A DNA stretch of 64,000 nt from Bacteroidetes bacterium 41-46 (GCA_001897515.1 MKTA01000030.1:62001-126000), one strand, 5' to 3'. Shown: positions 9,399 through 20,737, counted from the first letter of the stretch. The notes: generated from the letters alone by a model not told the origin. Made by a program: numbers and translations.

Positions 9399-12140
9399 TC
9401 ATCGGCATATTTCTTTAAAAGGACACATTTTGCAGCTATCCAGACTAGAGGTCTGTATAAATGGAACCTCAAAGTTGAGAATCTCTTTTATTAATTCTAT
9501 AAGCTGATTTTTAAAATATTCTATTTCATCAGGGTTGGTTTCTAGCTCATATTCTCTCTCCAAATCCCGTAATATGTAGGGTGCTAAAATGGACCTCTCA
9601 TTTGGTGCAACAATAAGTGAGTAAAGGTAAAGCTGAAAATATACAGAGTGATTTTTTGACTGATTTGGTATAAATAGTTCAGCTATTCCCGGGAACTTGT
9701 CAGGTTTCCCTCCGGTTTTATAATCAACAATCCTAAGCTTACCATCAAGTTTATCAAGTCTGTCTATATATGATTTGAGCCTTACACCTCTGTTTTCATC
9801 AATGATCAGCTCATTAATGAACTCCTCCTCTGCTTTAATGTATTTGAAGGGGGCTAATTTTAAATCATAATTAACAATTTTTTTAATATATCTACCTATA
9901 AGACTACATACTAAATAGTTATACCCTTTTATTTCGTTGATCTTTCTCTCTCTCTTAAACTCAGACTCAATAACCTGGTCTATCAATTTGCCATTATTTA
10001 AAAGAGCCAATAATGACTTTTGATCTGCAATTCTGCCCTCATATGTCTCATACAATCTGGCAATTGACTTATGCAAAACTGTTCCAAATGTCCTTGCCTC
10101 AACTGATTCACTAAGCTCATCTTCTTCATTAATTCTCTCAATATGATAGAAATAGAATTTCAAAGGGCATGAAATATATTGTGATAACGAAGAAGCAGAA
10201 AATGATCTCCTACCTTTAGCATACTCTTCTAACCGCTCTTTTACCGTGCCACTCTTATTGACAACAATAGGAGACTTTATTCTTCTTGATACAGATCCTG
10301 CAGATAAATATTCAACAATTGGCGCTCTATAGTGATATTTCATCTGGAGAATAAATCTGCTTTTCTCTCCGTTTGAAATACCGTCATTTCTTGTATCGTA
10401 CAATAGCCAGACTCTCTTGGATCTTAATACTATTCTGTAAAAATTGTATGCCGATACAGCATCTGCATATTCATTATCAGGAAGAGAGAAGGCCTTACGA
10501 AGATTTAAAGGAATATAAGAGGTGTTAATATTTGCAGAGGGTAATATCCCTTCATTAACAGAGCATATGATAACATTTTCAAAATCCAGACAACGAGCCT
10601 CAAGCATACCCATTATCTGTAATCCGGCAAGTGGTTCTCCCTTGAATGGGACTGATGTTGAATTCGCCAATTGCTTTAATAGTCTGAGAAAGGTTGATGG
10701 AGATATTTCTAAAGCAAGGCCCTTAAGCCTGACAACCAATGTGTGATAATAGTAGATAAGCTCTTTTTCAAATTTACCGATATCAGTTTTATTTACAATG
10801 TATTCAAGAATTTCAAGTATATAATCTGAAATTAATGCTAAGCTCTCCAACTTTGAGTTAGATTCAGAGATCACTTTTCTGAATATAATTTTTAAAAATG
10901 GATCTTCTGAGAAAAGGGACTCCGGAACATAAATCATACTTCCTGAAACAATTTCTCTTTCCATCTTTTGAACCAATTCTGCAGAGTAGCCTTTAACATA
11001 ACTATGTCTAAGAATACTCAATACTCTTTTGAAATATAAACCAGCAGATGACTGTAGTTCAACAAGATTCTCAACTAATGAGACAACTGCAGAATCTCTT
11101 AGCGGGTATCCCATTGTAATATTTATCTCCCCCTCGCTGTAGTCAAAAGATCTTACTACTGATGTCAATAACGATTCATCCGGTAGTATTACAGCGTTCT
11201 TTAGCCCTGCAGAGAAATCAGAAGCAATCTCACCGGCTATTTTTGCCTGACCAATTGCTGATGGAGTTCCAATGACTTCTGTTTGAGGAAGTGAAAAATT
11301 ATTAAAATCAATATTCAGCGAAGATGGAAATGACTGAAGGTTACCTCTCATAAAGAGAGATGCCCTGTTATCCGGATCTGTTAGAATATTACCAAAATAA
11401 TCCCAATAGAAATCACCCTTCCCAGACAGTTTGATATAATTCATTAACCTCTTCTCACATTCATTCAGGGCATTGAATCCAATAAAAACTACTCCTTTAT
11501 ATCTTTTAAGAAAAAGGTCTGCTGACTTACTGTTTCCAGACTGAATATCCTGAGCAATCTTTCTGTAAATCATCCCCTCATAACCCAGTCCCTCATGCTC
11601 CAAGCCATTTTTTAGTCCAACATACATTGGAAGCATAAGTGACCAAAGCGCCTTAAACTTGCTCTTTTTAATGCTCTCTTCACCATTATGAAAGTTAGAC
11701 CAAAAAGTTTTAATAGCTTTTAACTGTCTGTCTGAGAGAAATGAGTAGTCTGCATCAAGCTCCTTAAGATCTTTTATGTTTGCAAACAGTCTCTTGGGAT
11801 CTGCTAAAAACTTGTCTGTATCATCAAAGTCGGATATCAGTGTCTCTCCCCAAAAAATAAAATCATCAAATGATTCCGGATTATCAACGAGTGAGCAGTA
11901 AATATTATAAAGTCTGAAAACACACTCAAGATTATCAACCCTCTTTAAGCCAGATAAACTAGAAAAAAGATCGCTGATAGTTATTAAAGATGGAGAAAAT
12001 ATTGGTTTAACTAAATTACCGGCAAGCTCCCTCTGAAAAAACAGCGCAGCCCTCCTGCCAGGAAAAACAAAGCAGAAATCAGATAATGACTCCCGCTCTC
12101 TTTCGCTGAAAGCCTTAGCAATTTTTCCCAAAAACTCCAT
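9399..12140 (-). CDS. addB: AddB-like nuclease subunit (PD-(D/E)xK, Fe-S type)
   Basis: The 913-residue partner of the AddA-like helicase opens with a degenerate helicase fold (FVFPGRRAALFFQREL) that lacks a clear Walker A. The C-terminal nuclease shows KLRIVDYKTGGKPDKFPG. One cysteine lies in SLSQYISCPLKFYFYH and three more in the tail SLDSCKMCPFKEICR; this arrangement matches the Fe-S cluster ligands known in AddB-type nucleases. Its ATG overlaps the pgi stop by 1 nt (TAATG) and addA follows 1 nt after its stop. The two should form one end-resection enzyme. Confidence 0.8.
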   Translation of the reverse strand: MEFLGKIAKAFSERERESLSDFCFVFPGRRAALFFQRELAGNLVKPIFSPSLITISDLFSSLSGLKRVDNLECVFRLYNIYCSLVDNPESFDDFIFWGETLISDFDDTDKFLADPKRLFANIKDLKELDADYSFLSDRQLKAIKTFWSNFHNGEESIKKSKFKALWSLMLPMYVGLKNGLEHEGLGYEGMIYRKIAQDIQSGNSKSADLFLKRYKGVVFIGFNALNECEKRLMNYIKLSGKGDFYWDYFGNILTDPDNRASLFMRGNLQSFPSSLNIDFNNFSLPQTEVIGTPSAIGQAKIAGEIASDFSAGLKNAVILPDESLLTSVVRSFDYSEGEINITMGYPLRDSAVVSLVENLVELQSSAGLYFKRVLSILRHSYVKGYSAELVQKMEREIVSGSMIYVPESLFSEDPFLKIIFRKVISESNSKLESLALISDYILEILEYIVNKTDIGKFEKELIYYYHTLVVRLKGLALEISPSTFLRLLKQLANSTSVPFKGEPLAGLQIMGMLEARCLDFENVIICSVNEGILPSANINTSYIPLNLRKAFSLPDNEYADAVSAYNFYRIVLRSKRVWLLYDTRNDGISNGEKSRFILQMKYHYRAPIVEYLSAGSVSRRIKSPIVVNKSGTVKERLEEYAKGRRSFSASSLSQYISCPLKFYFYHIERINEEDELSESVEARTFGTVLHKSIARLYETYEGRIADQKSLLALLNNGKLIDQVIESEFKRERKINEIKGYNYLVCSLIGRYIKKIVNYDLKLAPFKYIKAEEEFINELIIDENRGVRLKSYIDRLDKLDGKLRIVDYKTGGKPDKFPGIAELFIPNQSKNHSVYFQLYLYSLIVAPNERSILAPYILRDLEREYELETNPDEIEYFKNQLIELIKEILNFEVPFIQTSSLDSCKMCPFKEICR

Positions 12141-13483
12141 TAAATATTCCTTGATCTTAATTCATTGGCCTTCTCTTCATATCCTGGTTTACCCAGGAGT
12201 GCAAACATATTTACTTTATAATCTTCAACTCCGGGCTGGTCAAATGGGTTAACTCCCAGCATATAGGCACTTATGCCACAAGCGGTTTCAAAAAAGTAGA
12301 AGAGAGCGCCTAAGTTGTATTCATCAATGTTTTCTATTGATATCCTGATATTTGGGACACCTCCGTCAACATGTGCTATGCGAGTGCCAATCTCTGCCAT
12401 TCTGTTGCACTCCTCCACCCTCTTACCCGTGAGGAAGTTAAGACCATCAAGGTTGTTTGGATCATGATCTATTCTAATCTCTCTTTTACAATTGTTTACA
12501 CTTATTACTGTTTCAAAAATTGTCCGTTCACCCTCTTGAATGTATTGTCCCATAGAGTGTAGATCTGTTGTAAAATTTACTGATGCCGGAAAAATTCCCC
12601 TACCCTCTTTTCCTTCACTCTCGCCGAACAGCTGCTTCCACCACTCTGCAATGTATTGAAGTTTAGGATTATAATTAACAATAAGCTCCGTTTTTTTCCC
12701 AGACTCATAAAGAGCATTTCTAATTGCCGCGTATTTCAATGCTGGGTTATCAACCGATTTTGAAAGTACCTTCTCTCTCATAGCTGAAGCACCCTCTATA
12801 AATGAATCCACATTATAACCTGCAATTGCAACAGGTAATAAACCCACAGGAGTTAACACAGAGAATCTCCCTCCAACATCATCCGGAATAATAAAGGTCC
12901 TGTATCCCTGTTTGTCGGAAAGTTCCCTTAATGCACCCTTTTTAGAATCCGTAATGGCTATAATTCTATCGGCACATCTCTCTTTGCCATATTTCTCCTC
13001 AATATGTCTTTTGATAATTCTGAAAGCAACAGCCGGCTCTGTGGTTGTCCCTGATTTTGAAATTACCACCACACCATACTCTTTTTTATCCAGAAGATCC
13101 AATAATTCTGCGATATAATCCTCTGACATATTATGTCCGGCAAACACAACAGAAGGATAAGGAGTACCTCCAAAATATAGATTGAAAGGATTTGAAAGTG
13201 CCTCAAGAGTGGCTTTTGACCCCAGGTATGAACCACCAATTCCAATAACAACTACCAGCTCCAACCTCTCTTTCCACTCTGATGCTATTTTATTTATTTG
13301 ATTTAATGACTCTTTTGTAATGGAGGAGACTGGTAAATCCAGCCATCCCAAAAATTCATTTCCTCTTCCATCACCCCTCAACAAAGTATCCAAAGCAGAA
13401 GCTGCCCTTAACAGGGCATCTTTTTCCATCTCTTCACCAATATAAGAGAGAGAGGATGGATATTCAATATCTATTATTTTCAT
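12140..13483 (-). CDS. pgi: Glucose-6-phosphate isomerase
   Basis: The enzyme interconverts glucose-6-phosphate and fructose-6-phosphate. It is 447 residues, the short bacterial form. Motifs are [29 protein letters not shown] (sugar phosphate site), GVLTPVG-like [13 protein letters not shown], and [16 protein letters not shown] near the C-terminus. An in-frame start 57 nt upstream lies inside gpsA; the ATG at 13483 follows the gpsA stop by 1 nt and gives the standard length. It is in one operon with gpsA, addB and addA. Confidence 0.94.
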   Translation of the reverse strand: MKIIDIEYPSSLSYIGEEMEKDALLRAASALDTLLRGDGRGNEFLGWLDLPVSSITKESLNQINKIASEWKERLELVVVIGIGGSYLGSKATLEALSNPFNLYFGGTPYPSVVFAGHNMSEDYIAELLDLLDKKEYGVVVISKSGTTTEPAVAFRIIKRHIEEKYGKERCADRIIAITDSKKGALRELSDKQGYRTFIIPDDVGGRFSVLTPVGLLPVAIAGYNVDSFIEGASAMREKVLSKSVDNPALKYAAIRNALYESGKKTELIVNYNPKLQYIAEWWKQLFGESEGKEGRGIFPASVNFTTDLHSMGQYIQEGERTIFETVISVNNCKREIRIDHDPNNLDGLNFLTGKRVEECNRMAEIGTRIAHVDGGVPNIRISIENIDEYNLGALFYFFETACGISAYMLGVNPFDQPGVEDYKVNMFALLGKPGYEEKANELRSRNI

Positions 13484-13484
13484 A

Positions 13485-14498
13485 CTACTGTAATTGTTCT
13501 GATAACTGTTTAACAATATAGGCGGGATATTTGTGTTCATAAAGGATTTTATACATAGCCTCCGCTATTGGCATATGCACCTTATATTTCTGATTTATCT
13601 CATATATGCATTTGGCACCATAGTAACCCTCTGCAACCATATTCATTTCATGTTGAGCAGATTGAACAGAGTATCCCTTCCCAATCATTGATCCGAAGGT
13701 TCTGTTTCTACTAAACTGAGAGTAACAAGTTACAAGCAGATCACCTAAATATGCAGAGGTAGAGGTGTGTCTGTTCTTGTCTGGATGGCTGGCATGAAGA
13801 AAATCTCTCATTTCGTGAAATGAGTTTGTAATAAGAACTGCCATGAAGTTATCACCATAACCCAGAGAGTGGCATACTCCTGCAGCAACCGCGTAGATAT
13901 TTTTGAGTACTGCGGCATACTCTACTCCATAAATATCTGTTCCGGGAATTGTTCTGATATAACTGCAAGAAAAGATATCACACATAGATCTCGCAACCTC
14001 AATATATTTGCTTGAAAGTGTGAGATATGATAATCTCTCCATTGCAACCTCCTCTGCATGACAAGGACCGCTGACAACTCCTATTCTGCTAAATGGTACC
14101 TGATGGTTAAGGTGAAAATACTCTGCTATTGAGATATTGTCAATAGGTACCATTCCCTTAATAGCTGTTATAATAAATTTATCATCAAGATTGCATCTTA
14201 TTTTGACAGCCATGTCCATGAAATAAGCAGATGGTATTGCGAATAACAAAACATCTGCATTGCATATGACTTCATTTATATCCGTTGATAGTTGCAGCCT
14301 TTTTGGATCAAAGTGAACAGCTTGCAAATAAAATGGATTGTGTCCTGTATTTTGCAGTTTTTCTATAGACTCTTCATCTCTAATATACCACCATATGCTA
14401 TCTTGATGGTTAAGTAACAACTTTGCAAGAGCGGTGGCCCAACTGCCGCCACCAATAAGTGCAAAGCGCAAACCCTCCCTCTCCAGTATATTTTCCAT
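13485..14498 (-). CDS. gpsA: Glycerol-3-phosphate dehydrogenase [NAD(P)+]
   Basis: The enzyme makes sn-glycerol-3-phosphate from dihydroxyacetone phosphate for phospholipid synthesis. Motifs are [15 protein letters not shown] (dinucleotide binding), [14 protein letters not shown], and the catalytic Lys in [16 protein letters not shown]. Two starts are possible. The ATG at 14540 would lie over the -7 box at 14538-14545, upstream of the expected transcription start, so the internal ATG at 14498 is chosen. It gives 337 residues, the usual family length. It heads the gpsA-pgi-addB-addA operon. Confidence 0.88.
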   Translation of the reverse strand: MENILEREGLRFALIGGGSWATALAKLLLNHQDSIWWYIRDEESIEKLQNTGHNPFYLQAVHFDPKRLQLSTDINEVICNADVLLFAIPSAYFMDMAVKIRCNLDDKFIITAIKGMVPIDNISIAEYFHLNHQVPFSRIGVVSGPCHAEEVAMERLSYLTLSSKYIEVARSMCDIFSCSYIRTIPGTDIYGVEYAAVLKNIYAVAAGVCHSLGYGDNFMAVLITNSFHEMRDFLHASHPDKNRHTSTSAYLGDLLVTCYSQFSRNRTFGSMIGKGYSVQSAQHEMNMVAEGYYGAKCIYEINQKYKVHMPIAEAMYKILYEHKYPAYIVKQLSEQLQ

Positions 14499-14537
14499 TT
14501 CTTTTGAATATGAATTTATTTGCTTCAAATCATTACA

Positions 14538-14545
14538 CAAATATA
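14538..14545 (-). promoter_or_regulatory. Candidate -7 box for gpsA operon
   Basis: On the minus strand this reads TATATTTG, an exact TAnnTTTG match. It lies about 40 nt upstream of the chosen gpsA start and covers the alternative upstream ATG, which argues against that start. No clear -33 TTTG is seen. Confidence 0.45.
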
Positions 14546-14550
14546 CCTTT

Positions 14551-14585
14551 TTTGTGACACTTTATAAATAATTCTTTTACTTTTG
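14551..14585 (+). promoter_or_regulatory. Candidate sigma-ABfr promoter for mqnC
   Basis: TTTG at 14551-14554 and TACTTTTG at 14578-14585 match the two Bacteroidetes promoter boxes. The 23-nt spacing is slightly longer than the usual 19-21. The expected transcript would start about 20 nt before the mqnC ATG. Confidence 0.45.
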
Positions 14586-14611
14586 CAGTTGTATAAGATT
14601 AATGCAACACA

Positions 14612-15718
14612 ATGAATTTTAATATATTATATAGCAAAGCTCTTGCATTAGAACCTCTTACTAAAGAGGAGTTAGTTAAACTGTACTGTGAATCACCACC
14701 ATCAGAGCTATTTGAACTAGCTCAAAAAATAAGATATATACTGGTTCCTGGCAATAAAGTGAGTTGGCAGATAGACAGAAATATTAATTATACGAATGTA
14801 TGCATTTCCGGCTGCCTCTTTTGCAATTTCCACTGCAAACTTTCAGAGAGAGAAAAAGTTTACTCTATTGACAAAAAGGAATTAGAAATAAAAATCAAAA
14901 ATCTCAGAGAGTTGGGAGGTGATCAAATATTACTTCAGGGAGGACTCCACCCTCATTATGACATATCATACTACGAAGGTCTCATCAACTTAATTAAATC
15001 AATTGACCCCTTAATCAAACTAAATGCATTTGGCCCTCCAGAGATCTCGCACATAGCAAGAGTGAGCTCACTTTCCATTAAAGAGACATTAGAGAGACTT
15101 GTTAAAGCAGGTCTTGATTCACTTCCCGGGGCGGGCGCAGAGATATTAAGTGACAGGGTGAGGAAACTCCTCTCTCCAGGGAAACCAACTTCAGATCAAT
15201 GGATTGAAGTAATGGCAGAGGCACACAAAATGGGTCTGGGAACAACTGCAACAATGGTTTACGGGCATATTGAGACACTTGAAGACAGAATTGAGCACCT
15301 TATAAGGATTAGAGAACTTCAAAGTAAAAAACCTGAAGGTGCGCCAGGCTTCAGAGCATTTATCTGTTGGCCAATGCAGATAAAAGGAACGAAATTAAGT
15401 GAACGTTACAATATATCCGAACCATCTTCAATTGAACATCTGAAAATGATAGCTATTAGCAGGATAGCCCTTATCAATATAACCCATATTCAAGCCTCTT
15501 GGCTTACAATGGGAAGAGAGATTGGTATGATGGCTCTTCACTCAGGTGCAGATGATTTGGGTTCAATCATGATTGAGGAAAACGTAGTATCATCCGCCGG
15601 AGCAGAAAACAGAATGGACGCTGCTGAAATGTTAAAAACTATAAAAGAGGCTGGTTTTAAACCATGGCTTAGAGGACAGGATTACAGACCCAGAGTTGGA
15701 GCTGTTTCTGGGGTATAA
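14612..15718 (+). CDS. mqnC: Cyclic dehypoxanthine futalosine synthase (radical SAM)
   Basis: The 368-residue radical SAM enzyme cyclises dehypoxanthine futalosine in the futalosine route to menaquinone. The Cx3CxxC cluster motif is VCISGCLFCNF. Other family signatures are ILLQGGLHPHYDI, AGLDSLPGAGAEIL, TTATMVYGHIETLEDRIEHL and SIMIEENVVSSAGA. The sister enzyme MqnE shares the fold; the QGGLHP and PGAGAEILSDRVR pattern favours MqnC. The UbiD-family gene at 40877 may act later in the same pathway. The 3' end overlaps the convergent rnhA gene by 37 bp. Confidence 0.86.
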   Translation: MNFNILYSKALALEPLTKEELVKLYCESPPSELFELAQKIRYILVPGNKVSWQIDRNINYTNVCISGCLFCNFHCKLSEREKVYSIDKKELEIKIKNLRELGGDQILLQGGLHPHYDISYYEGLINLIKSIDPLIKLNAFGPPEISHIARVSSLSIKETLERLVKAGLDSLPGAGAEILSDRVRKLLSPGKPTSDQWIEVMAEAHKMGLGTTATMVYGHIETLEDRIEHLIRIRELQSKKPEGAPGFRAFICWPMQIKGTKLSERYNISEPSSIEHLKMIAISRIALINITHIQASWLTMGREIGMMALHSGADDLGSIMIEENVVSSAGAENRMDAAEMLKTIKEAGFKPWLRGQDYRPRVGAVSGV

Positions 15719-16152
15719 CCCTCGTCAATTAATAGTGATGAAGCCTTTGAAGCGTCAACTGCAAGTGCATCACACCTTTCGTTTTCAGTATGTCCCGCAT
15801 GACCTTTAATCCATGTGAACTTTACTTTATGCCTCCTGTAAACAGTAAGAAATCTAAGCCATAAATCCCGGTTTTTCTTTCCTGAAAAATTTTTTTTCTC
15901 CCACACAAATAGCCATCCTTTGTTTATGGCATCGCAAACATATGATGAATCAGAGTAAACATTAACAGATGAGTTGTTTTTTTTCAGAGCCTCAAGACCT
16001 ACAATAACTGCCAGCAGCTCCATTCTATTGTTAGTAGTCAGGATATAACCGGCGGAGATCTCTTTCCTATGACTTCCACTTTTAAGAACAACTCCATATC
16101 CTCCGGGTCCAGGATTTCCCCTAGAGGAACCATCTGTAAAAAGCTCAATCAT
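15682..16152 (-). CDS. rnhA: Ribonuclease HI
   Basis: The enzyme cuts the RNA strand of RNA-DNA hybrids. The 156-residue protein has the active-site acidic residues in ELFTDGSSRGNPGPGGYG, NNRMELLAVIVGL and VYSDSSYVCDAI, plus the later WIKGHAGHTENERCD segment. The frame is open 8 codons further upstream, but MIELFTDGSS gives the standard N-terminus. The chosen start overlaps the end of pdxA by 8 bp. The 3' end overlaps mqnC. Confidence 0.9.
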   Translation of the reverse strand: MIELFTDGSSRGNPGPGGYGVVLKSGSHRKEISAGYILTTNNRMELLAVIVGLEALKKNNSSVNVYSDSSYVCDAINKGWLFVWEKKNFSGKKNRDLWLRFLTVYRRHKVKFTWIKGHAGHTENERCDALAVDASKASSLLIDEGYTPETAPTLGL

Positions 16153-17206
16153 TGCCTCTGGAAACAGGTATTTCAACCTTGAGAGGATTTCTTCTTATCT
16201 CCTCATACTCTTTCCTCTTTCTAAATATGTCTATTGCTTCATAAATTGCATTCAGCATAGAGTAGTGATTTGCAATGTTTTTACCGGCAATGTCATAAGC
16301 AGTTCCATGATCAGGTGAAGTTCTGACTACAGGAAGACCGGCAGTGTAGTTCACTCCCCCATCAGGAGATAACGACTTAAATGGGGTCAGTCCCTGATCA
16401 TGATACATTGCAAGCACAGCGTCAAATTTTTTATACATTGAGGATGCAAAGAAACCATCTGGGGCATAAGGCCCAAAAATCAACTCTCCCTCTGATTTTA
16501 AGTCTTCAATAGCAGGCTTTATTATATCTCTCTCTTCATTGCCAAGAACACCCTCCTCTCCGGCGTGGGGATTGAGTGATAGGACCGCAATTTTTGGATA
16601 CTCAATTCCAAAATCCCTTCTCAAGGATTCACACATTAATTTGCACTTTTTTACAATTTTCTCTGTTGAGATTGAAGGGGCAACCTCTTTAATTGGAATA
16701 TGATTCGTCACTAATCCAACCCTCATTGCCGGAGAGATCATAAACATAAGCGAGTCCTCTTTACCAAACTCCTTTGTCAAATACTCTGTGTGTCCGGGAA
16801 AGGTAAAGCCCTCGTTCTTCATGGATGCTTTATTAAAAGGTCCGGTAACCAAAACGTCAATTTCACCCTTTTTAAGGTGATCAATAGCCTTATCCAGTGA
16901 GAGGAAAGCCCCTCTGGAACTTTCAGGTGTAGGTCTCCCCGGATCTGCCACTACACTTTCTGGAACGCAATTAATAATATTAACCCGTTTATGGTGAATA
17001 TCAGCAGGAGATGATATAACATTTGCAGCAACACCGTCAGCTTCTGATAGACTTTTCTTATAAAAGCCAAAAAGCTTTGAAGAGCCATAAATAACAGGAG
17101 TACATAATTCTAGCATTCTACTATCAGATAAGGCCTTAATTATGACCTCATACGAAATTCCGTTGCTGTCACCTTGAGTGATTCCTACAACTATCTTATT
17201 GCTCAT
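16145..17206 (-). CDS. pdxA: 4-hydroxythreonine-4-phosphate dehydrogenase
   Basis: The enzyme acts in DXP-dependent pyridoxal phosphate synthesis, oxidising 4-phosphohydroxy-L-threonine. The 353-residue protein shows the family motifs VGITQGDSNGI, VTGPFNKASMKNEGF, FPGHTEYLTKEFG (metal and substrate His), LNPHAGEEG, MYHDQGLTPFK and VVRTSPDHGTAYDIAG. It precedes rnhA on the minus strand with an 8-bp overlap and is divergent from recG. Confidence 0.93.
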   Translation of the reverse strand: MSNKIVVGITQGDSNGISYEVIIKALSDSRMLELCTPVIYGSSKLFGFYKKSLSEADGVAANVISSPADIHHKRVNIINCVPESVVADPGRPTPESSRGAFLSLDKAIDHLKKGEIDVLVTGPFNKASMKNEGFTFPGHTEYLTKEFGKEDSLMFMISPAMRVGLVTNHIPIKEVAPSISTEKIVKKCKLMCESLRRDFGIEYPKIAVLSLNPHAGEEGVLGNEERDIIKPAIEDLKSEGELIFGPYAPDGFFASSMYKKFDAVLAMYHDQGLTPFKSLSPDGGVNYTAGLPVVRTSPDHGTAYDIAGKNIANHYSMLNAIYEAIDIFRKRKEYEEIRRNPLKVEIPVSRGND

Positions 17207-17258
17207 TGTAATGTCTTGAAGAAATTTCGCGCAAGATACAAAAATCTGGCAAGATTGT

Positions 17259-17266
17259 TAACTTTG
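17259..17266 (+). promoter_or_regulatory. Candidate -7 box just before the recG start
   Basis: TAACTTTG is an exact TAnnTTTG match ending only 4 nt before the recG ATG. The transcript would start at or very near the ATG, implying a leaderless or nearly leaderless message. No TTTG -33 box was confirmed. Confidence 0.4.
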
Positions 17267-17270
17267 CAAT

Positions 17271-19379
17271 ATGCCTGGTATTCTTGACAGTGATATTAAA
17301 TTTCTCTCCGGTGTAGGCCCAAGAAGAGCTGCTCTGCTAGAGAAGGAGCTAAACATCAAAAGTTTTGGCGATATGCTCCTTTTTTTTCCTTTCAGGTACA
17401 TTGACAGAAGCAGAATATATACAATCAGCGAAGTTGAACCCTCAATGAGCTATATCCAGGTCAGGGGTAAAATAACCAGGATAAATTTAGCAGGTGAGAA
17501 GGGTCCGGCGAGAAGGCTTATTGCAACATTATCAGATCCCACAGGCTCAATAGATCTTGTCTTTTTCCAGGGCATAAAATGGACGAAAGAGCGCCTGAGG
17601 TTGAATCAGGAGTATATCGTTTTTGGTAAGCCGACGGTATTCAATCAGAGCCTTAATATTGTTCATCCTGAAATTGATTCTGTAACAGAAGAGAATCCAA
17701 TTTATGTTGGAAATATGATAGGTGTTTACTCTTCTACTGAAAAGTTAAGAGGTGGAGGTATAAGCAATAAAGTAATAGCTCGTCTGCAGTCAGCGCTTAT
17801 AAAACAGTGCGGAGAGGGTATAAGAGAGACACTTCCAGAATGGCTTATTTCAGAAAAACGCTTAATGCCTCTAAAAGAGGCAATCCAGAACATCCATTTT
17901 CCATCAGATCTTAAACAGCTGGCTTCCGCCCAATTCAGATTCAAATTTGAAGAGCTCTTTTATCTCCAGCTCTCATTGTTAAGACAAAAGAGCGTTCGTG
18001 AAAGAAATTCAAAAGGTCTATATATGCCACGTGTAGGAGATCTGTTTAACCAATGCTACTCTGTTATGCCATTCGAGCTTACAAATGCTCAGAAAAGGGT
18101 GATAAGAGAGATCCGGGACGATTTTAAATCAGGTAGGCAGATGAACCGACTTTTACAAGGTGATGTCGGCAGCGGCAAAACAATGGTTGCAATATTATGC
18201 TCTCTGCTAGCAGCCGACAATGGATATCAGTCATGCATTATGGCTCCCACAGAGGTTCTTGCTAACCAGCACTATAATGGTTCTTTAAAACTTTTAAATG
18301 GAACAGGTGTTAAAATAGCCCTTTTAACAGGCAGCACTAAGGCAAAAGAGAGACGAGAGATATCAGAAGGGATATCAAACGGATTAATACATATACTTTT
18401 TGGCACTCACGCACTGATTGAGGACTCTGTTCAGTTTCAAAATCTTGGTTTTGCTGTTATTGATGAACAGCATAGATTTGGAGTAGAACAGAGATCTAAA
18501 CTATGGAGTAAAAGCACTGAGACATTGCCTCATGTTCTTGTCATGACAGCAACTCCCATACCAAGAACACTAGCTATGACACTTTATGGAGATCTGGATG
18601 TGTCTGTTATAGATGAGCTCCCTCCAGGCAGAAAGAGTATTAAGACAATGCATACTACTGAGTCTCACCGGAAGAAAATATACGATTTTATGAAGGAAAA
18701 GATTGCCAAGGGGCGTCAGATTTTCATTGTTTACCCTCTTATAAATGAAAGTGAGACTCTTGACTACAAAAATCTTCAGGATGGATATGAAAATATTATA
18801 AGAGAGTTTCCTGCTCCACAATATGTTACAGCAGTTGTTCACGGTAAACAGAAAAACGAAGATAAAGCATACGATATGGAGTTATTCGCATCCGGTAAGG
18901 CCAACATTCTTGTCTCTACTTCCGTAATTGAGGTAGGAGTTGATGTTCCTAATGCTTCAGTTATGATGATTGAGAGTGCTGAAAGGTTTGGGCTATCTCA
19001 ATTACATCAGCTTAGAGGAAGGGTTGGCAGAGGAGCAGAGAACTCCTACTGCATACTTATGACTGGGCATAAACTGACAAAGGAGTCTAAACAAAGGATA
19101 GACCTTATGTGTTCTACACAGGACGGTTTTGAACTGGCTGAGGCCGATATGAGGATGAGAGGTCCCGGAGACATTGAGGGAACACAGCAAAGTGGTTTGC
19201 CTATTGAGCTTAGGCTCTCAGACCTTGCAAAAGACTCTCAGATTCTGGAGGAGGCAAGGAAAACTGCAAAATCTCTCCTTGAGAGGGATCCGTTTATTGA
19301 ACACCCGCTCAACCATACATTAAAAGATCAGCTTAACAAAATGAGAGGAGCCAAAGAGGATTTCTCCAGAATAAGTTAA
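17271..19379 (+). CDS. recG: ATP-dependent DNA helicase RecG
   Basis: The enzyme remodels stalled replication forks and Holliday junctions. The 702-residue protein is full length. The N-terminus has an HhH-like start ([17 protein letters not shown]) and the wedge/OB domain ([15 protein letters not shown]). Helicase motifs follow: [19 protein letters not shown] (Walker A), [13 protein letters not shown] (DEQH box), [20 protein letters not shown], and [17 protein letters not shown] (motif VI). It is the first gene of a plus-strand run recG-nfo-msrA-MATE. Confidence 0.96.
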   Translation: MPGILDSDIKFLSGVGPRRAALLEKELNIKSFGDMLLFFPFRYIDRSRIYTISEVEPSMSYIQVRGKITRINLAGEKGPARRLIATLSDPTGSIDLVFFQGIKWTKERLRLNQEYIVFGKPTVFNQSLNIVHPEIDSVTEENPIYVGNMIGVYSSTEKLRGGGISNKVIARLQSALIKQCGEGIRETLPEWLISEKRLMPLKEAIQNIHFPSDLKQLASAQFRFKFEELFYLQLSLLRQKSVRERNSKGLYMPRVGDLFNQCYSVMPFELTNAQKRVIREIRDDFKSGRQMNRLLQGDVGSGKTMVAILCSLLAADNGYQSCIMAPTEVLANQHYNGSLKLLNGTGVKIALLTGSTKAKERREISEGISNGLIHILFGTHALIEDSVQFQNLGFAVIDEQHRFGVEQRSKLWSKSTETLPHVLVMTATPIPRTLAMTLYGDLDVSVIDELPPGRKSIKTMHTTESHRKKIYDFMKEKIAKGRQIFIVYPLINESETLDYKNLQDGYENIIREFPAPQYVTAVVHGKQKNEDKAYDMELFASGKANILVSTSVIEVGVDVPNASVMMIESAERFGLSQLHQLRGRVGRGAENSYCILMTGHKLTKESKQRIDLMCSTQDGFELAEADMRMRGPGDIEGTQQSGLPIELRLSDLAKDSQILEEARKTAKSLLERDPFIEHPLNHTLKDQLNKMRGAKEDFSRIS

Positions 19380-19395
19380 TAATAAATTTTTGATT

Positions 19396-20244
19396 ATGAA
19401 ATATATTGGGGCACATGTAAGTTCTTCAGGAGGAGTAGAAAATGCACCTCTTAATGCAAAAGAGATTGGTGCAACAGCTTTTGCTCTCTTTACAAAAAAC
19501 CAGCGTCAGTGGGTTTCCGCTCCTCTATCAAAAAAGAGTATAGAGAGTTTTAAAGAGAGGTGTGAAGAGTTTGGTTTTAAGCCATTCCAAATTTTGCCAC
19601 ACGATAGTTATCTTATTAATCTTGGCCACCCGGAAGGCGATGGGTTGGACAAATCCAGAGCAGCATTTCTTGATGAAATGCAAAGATGCGAACAGCTCGG
19701 TCTTGACAGATTAAATTTTCATCCAGGCAGCCATCTGAATAAGATTTCAATAACTGAGTGTTTAACAAGGATTGCCGAGTCAATAAACTTAACACTGGAT
19801 AAAACAAAAGGCGTTACTGCTGTTATTGAGAATACTGCAGGACAGGGATCCAATTTAGGACACACTTTTGAGCAGATTGCAGAGATTATTTACCAGGTTG
19901 AGGATAAAAGCCGAGTTGGGGTTTGTATTGACACTTGCCACTCATTTGCTGCCGGGTATGATCTCTCAAACGAGAAGGGATTCAATGATGCATTTAGCCA
20001 CTTTGATAAAGTTATCGGATTCAAATACTTAAAGGGAATGCATCTTAATGATGCAAAAAAAGGGCTTAACTCAAGAGTGGACAGGCACGACTCTTTAGGG
20101 AAAGGGGAGCTTGGAGAAGAGACTTTTAAGATTCTTATGAAAGATAAAAAATTCAATGGAATACCCATGATACTTGAGACACCCGATTTTGAAATATGGA
20201 GTAAGGAGATTGCTCAGCTAAAAGAGTGGGCCGGAATTATTTAA
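19396..20244 (+). CDS. nfo: Deoxyribonuclease IV (endonuclease IV)
   Basis: This AP endonuclease of base excision repair is a TIM barrel with three zinc ions. The 282-residue protein starts [13 protein letters not shown] and shows zinc-ligand motifs [49 protein letters not shown] and [12 protein letters not shown] two codons upstream is open but the ATG gives the conserved N-terminus. It lies 16 nt after recG, a repair-repair neighbourhood. Confidence 0.95.
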   Translation: MKYIGAHVSSSGGVENAPLNAKEIGATAFALFTKNQRQWVSAPLSKKSIESFKERCEEFGFKPFQILPHDSYLINLGHPEGDGLDKSRAAFLDEMQRCEQLGLDRLNFHPGSHLNKISITECLTRIAESINLTLDKTKGVTAVIENTAGQGSNLGHTFEQIAEIIYQVEDKSRVGVCIDTCHSFAAGYDLSNEKGFNDAFSHFDKVIGFKYLKGMHLNDAKKGLNSRVDRHDSLGKGELGEETFKILMKDKKFNGIPMILETPDFEIWSKEIAQLKEWAGII

Positions 20245-20254
20245 GAATATCATA

Positions 20255-20737
20255 ATGGAGAGAGTAGCAATATTTGCAGGGGGATGCTTCTGGGGAGTAG
20301 AGCATCTTCTAAGGCAGCTTCCCGGAGTACTTATGGTTATTTCCGGATATACAGGTGGTTATACCGAAAACCCTACATACGAAGAGGTATGCAGTGGTAT
20401 TACAGGACATGCTGAGGCTGTTGAGGTTACCTACGACCCACAAAAAATTTCATACAAAGACCTGACAATAAGATTTTTTGAAATACATGATCCCGAGCAG
20501 GTGAACAGACAGGGTCCTGACATTGGGACACAGTACAGATCAGAGATATTCTACCTAAACGAAGAGCAAAGAGAGACAGCTCTTGCCTTAATTTCAACTC
20601 TTAAGTCAAAGGGTTATAATATTGCAACTAAAGTCACCCCTGCTGGTAAGTTTTATCCGGCAGAGGCTTACCACCAGAAATATTATCAAAAAAGAGGTGG
20701 ACAGCCATATTGTCATTTTTACAAGAGTCGGTTCTGA
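20255..20737 (+). CDS. msrA: Peptide-methionine (S)-S-oxide reductase
   Basis: The enzyme reduces methionine-S-sulfoxide in proteins. The 160-residue protein has the catalytic motif [18 protein letters not shown] with the nucleophilic Cys12, then [30 protein letters not shown] and the C-terminal [11 protein letters not shown]. It lies in the recG-nfo-msrA-MATE run. No MsrB domain is fused. Confidence 0.95.
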   Translation: MERVAIFAGGCFWGVEHLLRQLPGVLMVISGYTGGYTENPTYEEVCSGITGHAEAVEVTYDPQKISYKDLTIRFFEIHDPEQVNRQGPDIGTQYRSEIFYLNEEQRETALALISTLKSKGYNIATKVTPAGKFYPAEAYHQKYYQKRGGQPYCHFYKSRF

